33,529 bases of DNA, taken from NCBI GenBank assembly GCA_900314725.1, contig OMWJ01000019.1, forward strand, positions 1-33,529, written 5' to 3'. The DNA comes from an uncultured Bacteroidales bacterium. Lineage in GTDB: Bacteria; Bacteroidota; Bacteroidia; Bacteroidales; P3. Below the pieces are notes generated by a model that was not told the DNA's origin, did no database searches, and was given only the letters and a program-made list of their open reading frames with translations. The position numbers and the translations under genes are program-made. Below are positions 15,097 to 22,815 of the stretch, in pieces. The number at the start of each line of letters is the position of its first letter. Within the stretch, counting starts at the first letter, position 1.

Positions 15097-16794
15097 ATGA
15101 GACAGATTATAGAATGCGTGCCTAATATCAGCGAAGGCAACAATGAAAATATCATAAACCAAGTGGTAGCCGAGATAGAAAAGGTGGAAGGTGTGAAACT
15201 CCTTGATGTAGATCCCGGCAAGACAACAAACCGTACAGTTATCACCTTTGTAGGTGAGCCAGAGCAAGTTTGCGAGAGTGCATTCCTTGTAGTCAAGAAA
15301 GCACAAGAGCTTATAGATATGAGAGGACATCATGGAGACCACCCAAGATTCGGTGCTACAGATGTTTGTCCTCTTATTCCGGTCGCAAACATAACTATGG
15401 AAGAGGTTGTTGAATATGCAAGAAAACTTGCTCAAAGAATAGCAACAGAATTGGAGATACCTGTTTATTGCTATGAGAGTGCTGCATTCAAACCTGAAAG
15501 AAAGAACCTTGCCGTTTGCCGTCAGGGAGAATACGAAGCACTAAGCAACAGAATATCTACTGAAGATCAGGCACCAGATTTTGGTCCTAAGACTTGGAAT
15601 GAAAAAGTGGCTAAGAGTGGAGCAACTGCTGTTGGAGCAAGAGACTTCCTTTTGGCAGTGAATTATAATCTTAACACAACATCTACTCGTAGAGCAAACG
15701 CTATTGCTTTTGATGTAAGAGAAAAAGGAAGAAAGATGCGTGAAGGTGGAAAACCTACAGGCAAAGTTATTCTTGACGAAAACGGCAAAGCAAAATGGCA
15801 GCCCGGAACTCTTAAAGGTACAAAAGCAATAGGCTGGTACATAGAAGAATATGGTATTGCTCAAGTATCAATGAATATTACTAATGCTAATGCAACACCA
15901 TTGCATGTATGTTTTGATGAGGTATGTGACAAGGCTGCAAAACGTGGCGTAAGAGTTACAGGAGTAGAGATTGTTGGTCTTGTTCCTAAGAAAACCCTTA
16001 TAGATGCCGGAAAACACTATCTTGCAAAACAACAGAGAAGTCTTGGCGTAGATGAAGAGACTCTTGTAAAGATAGCAGTAAAGTCAATGGGCTTGGATGA
16101 CTTGAAACCTTTCAATCCAAAGGAAAAAGTTATTGAATATATGATAGAGGACAACTCAGCTAAGAAACTTATTGACCTTACTTGCAAAGGCTTTGCTAAT
16201 GAGACAGCATCAGAAAGCCCTGCTCCAGGTGGTGGAAGTATCTCTGCATACGTTGGTTCTCTTTCTGCTGCTCTTGCTACTATGGTGGCAAACCTTTCTT
16301 CTCACAAACCAGGATGGGATGACAGATGGAAAGAGTTTTCAGACGTTGCCGAGAAAGGTCAGATGTTGAAAGATGAACTTCTGCACCTTGTGGATGAAGA
16401 CACTAATGCTTTCAACAAGATAATGAATGCTTTCGGATTACCTAAGAAAACAGATGAAGACAAGGCAAGAAGACAGCAGGCTATTCAAGATGCAACAAAA
16501 TATGCTATTGAAGTGCCTTTCAAGACTCTTCAACGTTCATTTGATTGCTTTGAAATATGCAAGCAGATGGTTGAGACCGGCAATCCAAACTCTGTTACTG
16601 ACGCTGCAGTAGGTATCCTTTGTGCAAGAACAGCTTGTATTGGTGCTTTCATGAATATGAAAATCAATTGTGGAAGTTTGGAAGACAAAGCCTTTGTTGA
16701 GGACATACTTGCCAAAGGTCAGAGACTTGTGGATGAGGCTTGCAAGATAGAGCAAGAATACACCGCTAAGGTTATGGAAATCATAAGCAAATAA
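15097..16794 (+). CDS. ftcD: Bifunctional glutamate formimidoyltransferase / formimidoyl-THF cyclodeaminase
   Basis: A 565-residue fused enzyme for the last steps of histidine breakdown. It moves the formimino group of formiminoglutamate to tetrahydrofolate, then releases ammonia to give methenyl-THF. The transferase domain (1 to about 330) starts with IIECVPNISEGNN and holds HHGDHPRFGATD (78-89), whose His82 matches the catalytic histidine of the mammalian enzyme. The cyclodeaminase domain (about 350-565) carries SESPAPGGGS (372-381). Many bacteria use two separate genes; here they are one reading frame, as in animals and some Bacteroidota. I found no standard promoter box upstream. hutU lies 13.6 kb away. 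Confidence 0.95.
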   Translation: MRQIIECVPNISEGNNENIINQVVAEIEKVEGVKLLDVDPGKTTNRTVITFVGEPEQVCESAFLVVKKAQELIDMRGHHGDHPRFGATDVCPLIPVANITMEEVVEYARKLAQRIATELEIPVYCYESAAFKPERKNLAVCRQGEYEALSNRISTEDQAPDFGPKTWNEKVAKSGATAVGARDFLLAVNYNLNTTSTRRANAIAFDVREKGRKMREGGKPTGKVILDENGKAKWQPGTLKGTKAIGWYIEEYGIAQVSMNITNANATPLHVCFDEVCDKAAKRGVRVTGVEIVGLVPKKTLIDAGKHYLAKQQRSLGVDEETLVKIAVKSMGLDDLKPFNPKEKVIEYMIEDNSAKKLIDLTCKGFANETASESPAPGGGSISAYVGSLSAALATMVANLSSHKPGWDDRWKEFSDVAEKGQMLKDELLHLVDEDTNAFNKIMNAFGLPKKTDEDKARRQQAIQDATKYAIEVPFKTLQRSFDCFEICKQMVETGNPNSVTDAAVGILCARTACIGAFMNMKINCGSLEDKAFVEDILAKGQRLVDEACKIEQEYTAKVMEIISK

Positions 16795-16848
16795 ACTAAT
16801 CATCGTGGTTGTTGCCACGACTCCTTTCTTAAAAAATAGCTTAAAAAG

Positions 16849-16886
16849 AATCTCGCAAGATGCAACATCTTGCGAGATTTGTTTTT
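16849..16886. terminator. Bidirectional terminator between ftcD and a lipoprotein gene
   Basis: A perfect 14-bp stem (AATCTCGCAAGATG at 16849-16862, CATCTTGCGAGATT at 16866-16879) with a 3-base loop and T-rich flanks on both strands. It sits between convergent genes. Confidence 0.92.
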
Positions 16887-16901
16887 ATCAGCCCTTATAT
16901 T

Positions 16902-17654
16902 TTACTTTGCAATCTTGGTATAAGTTGCGCTATAAGCACCACCTGCTCCAAGATCTACCGGACCACCATATTCTCCACTTAATACCATAGTATTTCCATT
17001 TATGCTATAGGTAAAAGGAATGGCGAAACCAGGACCACCATGTCTTGGAGTAACATACATATTGTTACCGCTAAGAGTGAAGTCAAAATCGTTATTTTCT
17101 GTTACTCCTTCATCGCTAACTATTCCTGAGAAATCAGAGTAGATAGTTATCCTTATGTCTCTTGCAACAGTGCTTGTTCCTACAGTATGTGTTGTTGCTT
17201 GCCAAGTACCTACCATATTAGCAGGGACTGTTGTTGCAGAAGAAGATGATTTCTTTTTGAATGTGCCTACAAATGTTCCCTCCATGCTTTCTCCAGGAAC
17301 ACCTTGTCCGACAATACTCATAACGTCTCCTCTTATATCGTATTGATAAGTGTAAGTGTTTCCGTTGATAACAAGTTTAAGAGTGCTGCCTGTTGTAGAA
17401 AACTCAAATTTGTCTTTCTTGTTAGGATTATCTACAGAAGATGAATATCCTGTTCCGTTTGATTTTAATTCAAGCTCTACATAGATTCCAAGGTCTTCAC
17501 CATCGAGTTCCATGCTTACTGTTTCCCAAGTGCCTACTACTTTGCTATCAACACTTGTGTTTTCATCATCGTCGTCATCGTTGCAGGCTGCAAAACCAAA
17601 AGCCATAGCAGATGCCATAACAACGAACATAATCTTTTTGAAAATCTTTTTCAT
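16902..17654 (-). CDS. Surface lipoprotein with two lipocalin-like domains
   Basis: A 250-residue lipoprotein. A signal sequence with lipobox ends FAAC, so Cys24 would be lipidated. It is followed by NDDDDDE, an acidic stretch of the kind that sends Bacteroidota lipoproteins to the outer surface. Two similar beta-rich halves follow, each starting VGTW (VVGTWETVSM near 39, MVGTWQATTH near 147), a pattern of lipocalin-like domains in this phylum. A Ser/Lys-rich linker joins them. The ligand is unknown and no transport genes are adjacent. It has its own promoter and a shared terminator. Confidence 0.8.
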   Translation of the reverse strand: MKKIFKKIMFVVMASAMAFGFAACNDDDDDENTSVDSKVVGTWETVSMELDGEDLGIYVELELKSNGTGYSSSVDNPNKKDKFEFSTTGSTLKLVINGNTYTYQYDIRGDVMSIVGQGVPGESMEGTFVGTFKKKSSSSATTVPANMVGTWQATTHTVGTSTVARDIRITIYSDFSGIVSDEGVTENNDFDFTLSGNNMYVTPRHGGPGFAIPFTYSINGNTMVLSGEYGGPVDLGAGGAYSATYTKIAK

Positions 17655-17694
17655 AGTTCTAAAATTTTTAAAATTAATACTTTATTAACAAATG

Positions 17695-17724
17695 CAAAGA
17701 TATAATTATAAATTCAATTGACAA
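17695..17724 (-). promoter_or_regulatory. Promoter of the lipocalin-like lipoprotein
   Basis: On the minus strand: TTG at 17724-17722, 19 bases, then TATCTTTG ending at 17695, 40 bases before the start codon. A good Bacteroidota promoter. Confidence 0.75.
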
Positions 17725-17803
17725 CTATTTTTAAAGAAAAAATCAATATTATTTTATAGGGAGAAAAAACACTGATAACAAATAGAGATTAAAAATAGTT
17801 TTT

Positions 17804-18739
17804 TCATAATTTGATAATCTTTTGTGAGTGTGTATTGTTTATTATCACATTATAAATACCACTTGGCAAGGAAGAAATATCTATCTCCTTGCTTCCTTTG
17901 GTTCTGATTGTTTTCATTATATGACCAGATATATTTACAAAACTTATATCCATTGGTTTATTATTATCTAATACCACATATATATTATCTTTAACCAATG
18001 TAGGATAAATTTTTGCATTAGTATTATCTATATCGTCTATACTCACAGATATATAGCATGTATTATCTCCATTGTAATACATTACTTCTTCATTTTGTTT
18101 CACACAAAGCAAGTTTCTAAGGTGCTCATAATAAGAGCAAGTAGATTCCAAGAATCCAGTGTTGCTACCTATTCCTTCTATCCAAATTTCACTTGGAGTA
18201 TTTCTATTTTTATCTCTTGAAAGAAATAATCTTTTACATTTTATACTGCCTATTTCTATGCTATCTGTCGATACAACGTAGAAGGACATCATCCCATTAT
18301 CCCTATAATCAGTTAATAAAAATCTTTCCTCTCTATACAGATTTACAGAATCTCCCGTTTGAAGAGAAAAATCATATAATAAATATTCTTCTTGGATGTC
18401 TTTACTTATTGGCTCATCGTAATATTCTTCAGGAAAAATAAAAACTTTATTATCTTCTTCTCTTATCCAACCCATTCCTTGCCACTCATTCCATTCTTGT
18501 AACATTGGGGTATAGGCGAATGATCTTTGAATCCTATTATAAGTCTTATTATTTATTATGGTATCTTCATTCATAATCCTATAAGCCATCGTTTGTGCAC
18601 CTATCCAACCATACTCAACTATATTCCACTGTTTTGTTGTATCTACAATATTTCTGCTAAACTCTGTCTGTGCAAATATAGTTAGACAACTACATAAAAC
18701 AAATATCAGTATTGATACGAAATTTGTTATTTTTTTCAT
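17804..18739 (-). CDS. Secreted protein of unknown function with T9SS sorting domain
   Basis: A 311-residue exported protein. The N-terminus is a signal peptide (MKKITNFVSILIFVLCS, cleavage likely after IFAQ). The middle is rich in aromatic and acidic residues (NEWQGMGWIREEDNK and similar) and I recognise no enzyme motif. The last 70 or so residues, from KIYPTLVKDNIYVVL through SGHIMKTI to SLPSGIYNVIINNTHSQKIIKL, match a type A T9SS sorting domain. It follows the Asp-rich lipoprotein gene by 16 bases and is likely made from the same message. Confidence 0.75.
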   Translation of the reverse strand: MKKITNFVSILIFVLCSCLTIFAQTEFSRNIVDTTKQWNIVEYGWIGAQTMAYRIMNEDTIINNKTYNRIQRSFAYTPMLQEWNEWQGMGWIREEDNKVFIFPEEYYDEPISKDIQEEYLLYDFSLQTGDSVNLYREERFLLTDYRDNGMMSFYVVSTDSIEIGSIKCKRLFLSRDKNRNTPSEIWIEGIGSNTGFLESTCSYYEHLRNLLCVKQNEEVMYYNGDNTCYISVSIDDIDNTNAKIYPTLVKDNIYVVLDNNKPMDISFVNISGHIMKTIRTKGSKEIDISSLPSGIYNVIINNTHSQKIIKL

Positions 18740-18755
18740 TTCTATTAAAATTTAA

Positions 18756-19223
18756 TTATTTTATATATTCCTTAATAGTTAGTATTTCTAAATCATCACA
18801 ATCTGGTTCATCTACAACATAATCTCCTGTTATAATGCAATCATTAGGAATATTTGTTCCTTCATGAATTATACCTGAAAAAACAACTTTTACTCCATAG
18901 GTAGTAGATGCTTTTTCCTTTATTGCTTTACTAAGTTTAGAAGGATTACAAATAAAGAAAGCATCTTTTACATATTTGGTTTTTGGATCGTCTTCAATAT
19001 ATAGATCATAAATCCTTAATATAAATTCTCCATCGCTTTCTTTTCTAAGTTCTCCATATTCGAAAGGATAAGATGAGTTTGGCATTGAAAAAGAATCTTT
19101 GACTTCTGTTTTGCACTCGTTACAATCATCGTCATCATCACTGCAACTGACGATTGCTAAACCTAAACTTACTACTGCAAAGAATAAAAACAATATCTTT
19201 GCTAAAAATTTTGTTCTTTTCAT
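18756..19223 (-). CDS. Asp-rich surface lipoprotein of unknown function
   Basis: A 155-residue lipoprotein. A signal sequence ends in lipobox IVSC (Cys27), followed by SDDDDDCNEC. The five aspartates resemble the surface-export tag of Bacteroidota lipoproteins. Two more cysteines (CNEC) follow at once, which is unusual and could form a disulfide. The rest is a small mixed fold that I cannot assign. It heads a two-gene minus-strand unit with the T9SS protein, so the two may act together on the cell surface; that link is inference. Confidence 0.75.
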   Translation of the reverse strand: MKRTKFLAKILFLFFAVVSLGLAIVSCSDDDDDCNECKTEVKDSFSMPNSSYPFEYGELRKESDGEFILRIYDLYIEDDPKTKYVKDAFFICNPSKLSKAIKEKASTTYGVKVVFSGIIHEGTNIPNDCIITGDYVVDEPDCDDLEILTIKEYIK

Positions 19224-19255
19224 CTCTTTATGCTTTTATTAATTATATGTTTATG

Positions 19256-19286
19256 CAAAGTTATGAAATTATTTTCAAATGACAAA
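19256..19286 (-). promoter_or_regulatory. Promoter of the lipoprotein-T9SS protein unit
   Basis: On the minus strand: TTTG at 19286-19283, exactly 19 bases, then TAACTTTG at 19263-19256, 32 bases before the start codon. A full match to the Bacteroidota promoter. Confidence 0.82.
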
Positions 19287-19425
19287 GGAAAACAGATGAA
19301 ATCTTTTAGTGTCAATGTTTTTCTCTGCCATTGTTCATAAATCTCTTCTTTTGTTAAAACATTTTATATATAGACGCAAAAAAACATCAAAACACAGTAT
19401 TCAGAATGAATATTTTTTGTTGGAA

Positions 19426-19462
19426 AGCAAAAAAAGGATTGACAACTGATTGTCAATCCTTT
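19426..19462 (-). terminator. Terminator of the pyrophosphatase gene
   Basis: A perfect 13-bp stem (19433-19445 and 19450-19462) with loop CTGA. On the minus strand a run of seven T follows, shortly after the hppA stop. Confidence 0.9.
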
Positions 19463-19487
19463 GTTATAGATGTTTATTTCGTTTATA

Positions 19488-21902
19488 TTATTTATTTTCT
19501 GCTATTATTTGTTCCAAATTTCCATCGATTCTCATCTTATAGAATGAACGCCAAACAAATACTATAGCGATGATGACAAACACTATTCCAATGTAAGGAG
19601 CTGCTTTGCGAAAACTTTCACTTATAGCCATTTCCATAGCAAGCAAACCAAACAAGGTAGTGAATTTGATTATAGGGTTAAGAGAAACAGATGAAGTATC
19701 TTTAAATGGATCTCCTACAGTATCACCTACAACGCTTGCATCGTGAATATCAGTTCCTTTAAGAGCTAAATCTACTTCCACAACTTTCTTTGCATTATCC
19801 CAGCTTCCACCTGCATTTGCCATAAATACTGCTTGGAACAAGCCAAACAAAGCAATGGAAATTAAGTAAGAAACAAACAGCGATACTGCTTCTTCTCCGC
19901 CAAATCCTTCAGGGGAAGAAAGACAAGCAAATCCAAGTGCAAAGAAGAATATAGCAATAAAGATATTAAACATACCTTTTTGTGCATATTGGGTACAAAT
20001 CTTTACAACCTCAACACTGCTCTTTGTGTCTGCTTTCTTTGGAGCATTGGTATCAAGTTTAATATGGTTTTTGATATATTCTACTGCACGGTTTGCACCA
20101 ACGGTAACTGCTTGCGTACTTGCACCAGTAAACCAATAGATAACACAACCACCAAGAATAAATCCAAGAATTGTATATGGATTAAGAATATTTAAAACAG
20201 TGGCAGGGTCAATTCCAAGTGTATTTTTGATAACAAGGATAATAGAGAATATCATTGTTGTTGCACCAACTACAGCTGTACCTATAAGGACAGGTTTTGC
20301 AGTAGCTTTAAATGTATTTCCTGCACCGTCATTCTGCTCAAGATAGTATTTACTCTTTTCTCTGTCTGGACGGAAACCAAATTCTTTTTCTACCTCATCA
20401 TCTACATTTGGTATCTCTTCAAATAATGATAGTTCATAAACACTTTGCGCATTATCAGTTACAGGTCCATAGGAATCCACTGCAATAGTTACAGGTCCCA
20501 TTCCTAACATACCGAATGCAACCAAGCCAAATGCAAAGATAGAAGGATAACTCATTATTGAAGTAAAATCCCCGCTGAACATATATGCAAAGAACATCAA
20601 TATGACAAACACTATCCCTGTCCAAAAAGCAGAGAAGTTACCTGTTACAAAACCAGAAAGGATATTCAAAGACGCACCTCCCTGATGAGAAGATTTAACG
20701 ACTTCCAAAACATGAGAAGATTTTGGAGATGTAAATACTTTTGTAATTTCAGGAATAAGGGCTGCTCCAAGAGTTCCGCAAGAAATAATCAAAGCAAGTT
20801 GCCACCAAAGACTTCCCATTTCTCCAAGTTGAAGATAAGAAACAACAAAAGTAACTACAATACTTAATGCAGAAGCAATCCAAATCAAAGAAGTCAATGG
20901 TTTCTCAAAATCTAAATCTTCTTTCTTAGAATATTTTGTTTTTGAGATAGCGTTGTTAATGTAGTAAGCAAGAACAGAGGTAATCACCATCAATATTCTC
21001 ATAGAGAAAATCCAAATAAGCAATTGTGTTTGTAAAGCAGGGTCTTTAACAGCAAGAAGAATGAAAGAAACCAATGCAACTCCTGTTACTCCGTATGTTT
21101 CAAATCCATCAGCAGTAGGACCAACAGAGTCTCCAGCATTATCTCCAGTGCAGTCAGCAATAACTCCCGGATTTCTTGGGTCATCTTCTCCAATCTTGAA
21201 AACAACTTTCATTAGGTCAGAACCAATATCTGCTATCTTAGTAAAGATTCCTCCTGCTATTCTTAAAGCACTTGCTCCTAAAGATTCTCCAATTGCAAAA
21301 CCAATAAAGCAACTTCCAGCCAAATCACCCGGCACTAATAACAAGATAACCAGCATTAAGAACAACTCAACACAAACTAACATAACTCCAATGCTCATTC
21401 CAGCATTTAAAGGTATGTTTAATAATCTAAGAGGTTGCTTTCTTAATGATGCAAAAGCCATTCTTGCATTTGCTAAAGTGTTCATACGTATTCCGTATGC
21501 TGCTACTCCATAAGAACCTAACATTCCTATGACGGTAGAAAGCAGAATCATCAGCACTCCACCAAAACCTGCACTTTTTTCTGTCATAAATCCAAAGTAG
21601 CAGGCAACAACTATACCTATAAATATAAACAATAGTGCAAGAAATTTTCCTTGTTGTTTAAGATAAGTAGAACAAGTCTTGAAGATTACTTCACCTATTT
21701 CTAACATGCTTTTATGTACAGGAAGTTTTTTCACTTTCATAAACTGATACATTCCGAACAAAAAGCCAAGAATAGTAATTAAAAATCCCCAATGCAAGAA
21801 ACTCCAATTATGTACTTCATTAGGGATAACAAGGTCTGCTTCACTGCCAAAACTAACAGAGGCGACGCATAACATAAGTGCTAAGACAGTTAATTTTTTC
21901 AT
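19488..21902 (-). CDS. hppA: Membrane-bound ion-pumping pyrophosphatase
   Basis: An 804-residue integral membrane enzyme that couples pyrophosphate hydrolysis to export of protons and/or sodium ions. About sixteen hydrophobic segments are visible. The substrate-binding loops are intact: GGIFTKIADIGSDL (217-230), EDDPRNPGVIADCTGDNAGD (239-258), ANAGGSWDNAKK and ASVVGDTVGDPFKDTSS near the end. It is longer than many homologues because of an N-terminal hydrophobic extension that may be a signal-like helix. Ion choice (proton, sodium or both) cannot be decided here without aligned reference enzymes. It is transcribed alone. Confidence 0.95.
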   Translation of the reverse strand: MKKLTVLALMLCVASVSFGSEADLVIPNEVHNWSFLHWGFLITILGFLFGMYQFMKVKKLPVHKSMLEIGEVIFKTCSTYLKQQGKFLALLFIFIGIVVACYFGFMTEKSAGFGGVLMILLSTVIGMLGSYGVAAYGIRMNTLANARMAFASLRKQPLRLLNIPLNAGMSIGVMLVCVELFLMLVILLLVPGDLAGSCFIGFAIGESLGASALRIAGGIFTKIADIGSDLMKVVFKIGEDDPRNPGVIADCTGDNAGDSVGPTADGFETYGVTGVALVSFILLAVKDPALQTQLLIWIFSMRILMVITSVLAYYINNAISKTKYSKKEDLDFEKPLTSLIWIASALSIVVTFVVSYLQLGEMGSLWWQLALIISCGTLGAALIPEITKVFTSPKSSHVLEVVKSSHQGGASLNILSGFVTGNFSAFWTGIVFVILMFFAYMFSGDFTSIMSYPSIFAFGLVAFGMLGMGPVTIAVDSYGPVTDNAQSVYELSLFEEIPNVDDEVEKEFGFRPDREKSKYYLEQNDGAGNTFKATAKPVLIGTAVVGATTMIFSIILVIKNTLGIDPATVLNILNPYTILGFILGGCVIYWFTGASTQAVTVGANRAVEYIKNHIKLDTNAPKKADTKSSVEVVKICTQYAQKGMFNIFIAIFFFALGFACLSSPEGFGGEEAVSLFVSYLISIALFGLFQAVFMANAGGSWDNAKKVVEVDLALKGTDIHDASVVGDTVGDPFKDTSSVSLNPIIKFTTLFGLLAMEMAISESFRKAAPYIGIVFVIIAIVFVWRSFYKMRIDGNLEQIIAENK

Positions 21903-22206
21903 ATAGTTTTTATTTATTAATTCTCAAATCAAGTATATCAACTTTGGGTGTCTTTCTATAACGCAAGCAAAGTTATAGATATTATTTGTTTGTGCCAAAT
22001 TTTTTGACGTTTTTTTCTGTCTTATACGTTATCAGCGTTAAAGATGTTACACATATAGTGTATTTTATGTTGAACATATTTTTAAGTATCTTTTTTTGTA
22101 TTTATTATCAATTCTTTCCTTTTTAGCTATACTGAAGAGTAAAAAGTTTAATTTAAACAACTTTTTATATTTTTTTGCGTTATTATATGCAAAGAGTAGA
22201 ACTGCT
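21903..22206. other. Non-coding region between divergent hppA and the nuclease gene
   Basis: A gap of 304 bases that is very AT-rich. It holds the hppA promoter. Near 22141-22166 there is a weak imperfect inverted repeat (AAAAAGTT with AACTTTTT) followed by a T run, which could be a leader hairpin. The frame of the downstream gene happens to be open back to 22096, but that stretch reads as low-complexity hydrophobic sequence and I do not count it as coding. No good promoter box is seen for the plus-strand gene. Confidence 0.6.
21968..21999 (-). promoter_or_regulatory. Promoter of hppA
   Basis: On the minus strand: TTTG at 21999-21996, 20 bases, then TAACTTTG at 21975-21968. The leader to the ATG is about 60 bases. 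Confidence 0.8.
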
Positions 22207-22815
22207 ATGAACAAAATAAGGTTACTGATAAAGGATATAAGACCTTCAAGGATAGACCTTTTTTATGATATTTTGCTTGTTTGCGAAAATTCTAATAAGG
22301 TTTTAAATATATCTATAGGAAAGGCAGAAGCGGAGAGCATGGCTATCTGTTTAGATGAAATAAAGGCCCCTCGTCCTTTGACTTATGACGTTTTTTGTAA
22401 TATTATGCAAGAGTACTCACTACTACTTAAAGAGGTAGTCATAACAAACTTTCTTGATGGCAACTACTATGCTAATGCTGTGTTTATAGATGGTGATGGT
22501 AACGAGAAAAGTTTTGATATGCGTCCTTCAGATGCTTTTAATCTTGCTTTAAGATATGCTTGTCCTATTTATGCGACAGAAAAAGTGATAGAAGAAGTAG
22601 GATTTGATTATCAGAGTTATTGTGAAGATATAGCACATCAAACTGAAGAAGATGAGGAACGATATATAAGAGAAAATCTTTCAAGTTTTGGTATTAATAT
22701 GTTAAAAGATTTACTTCAGTGTGCAGTAGAGAATGAAGATTATAAAACAGCTTCCATTCTCAGAGACAGAATAAAACTATTGGAAGCAGAAAACGATGAA
22801 CACAATGATAAATAA
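22207..22815 (+). CDS. Bifunctional nuclease family protein (DUF151) with UVR motif
   Basis: A 202-residue protein when started at ATG 22207 (MNKIRLLIKDIRPSRID). The DUF151/BFN domain covers about 1-140, including SIGKAEAESMAICL and the conserved RPSDAFNLALRYACPIY. A UVR motif follows near 170-195 (LKDLLQCAVENEDYKTASILRDRI), as in UvrB/UvrC tails. Family members have been reported to have DNase and RNase activity, but the cellular role in bacteria is unclear. The downstream polymerase/ligase gene overlaps its end by 20 bases, so the two are translated from one message. Confidence 0.87.
   Translation: MNKIRLLIKDIRPSRIDLFYDILLVCENSNKVLNISIGKAEAESMAICLDEIKAPRPLTYDVFCNIMQEYSLLLKEVVITNFLDGNYYANAVFIDGDGNEKSFDMRPSDAFNLALRYACPIYATEKVIEEVGFDYQSYCEDIAHQTEEDEERYIRENLSSFGINMLKDLLQCAVENEDYKTASILRDRIKLLEAENDEHNDK

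Noticed and set aside
17562-17582. GAT/GAC triplet run coding the poly-Asp tag as a phase-variable tract
   Set aside because: Length changes would keep the frame, and mixed codons break the repeat, so on/off switching is unlikely.
20278-20340. Reading ion and potassium dependence of the pyrophosphatase from the GNTFKA region
   Set aside because: The motif differs from the reference forms I know, and I cannot align it safely by eye.
21061-21513. A 150-codon plus-strand frame inside hppA
   Set aside because: It is a shadow of the pyrophosphatase; its Pro/Ser-rich reading follows from the reversed glycine/alanine-rich membrane codons.
22096-22206. N-terminal extension of 37 residues on the bifunctional nuclease
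   Set aside because: It is low-complexity, hydrophobic and encoded by very AT-rich sequence; the domain starts at MNKIRLLIKD from 22207.
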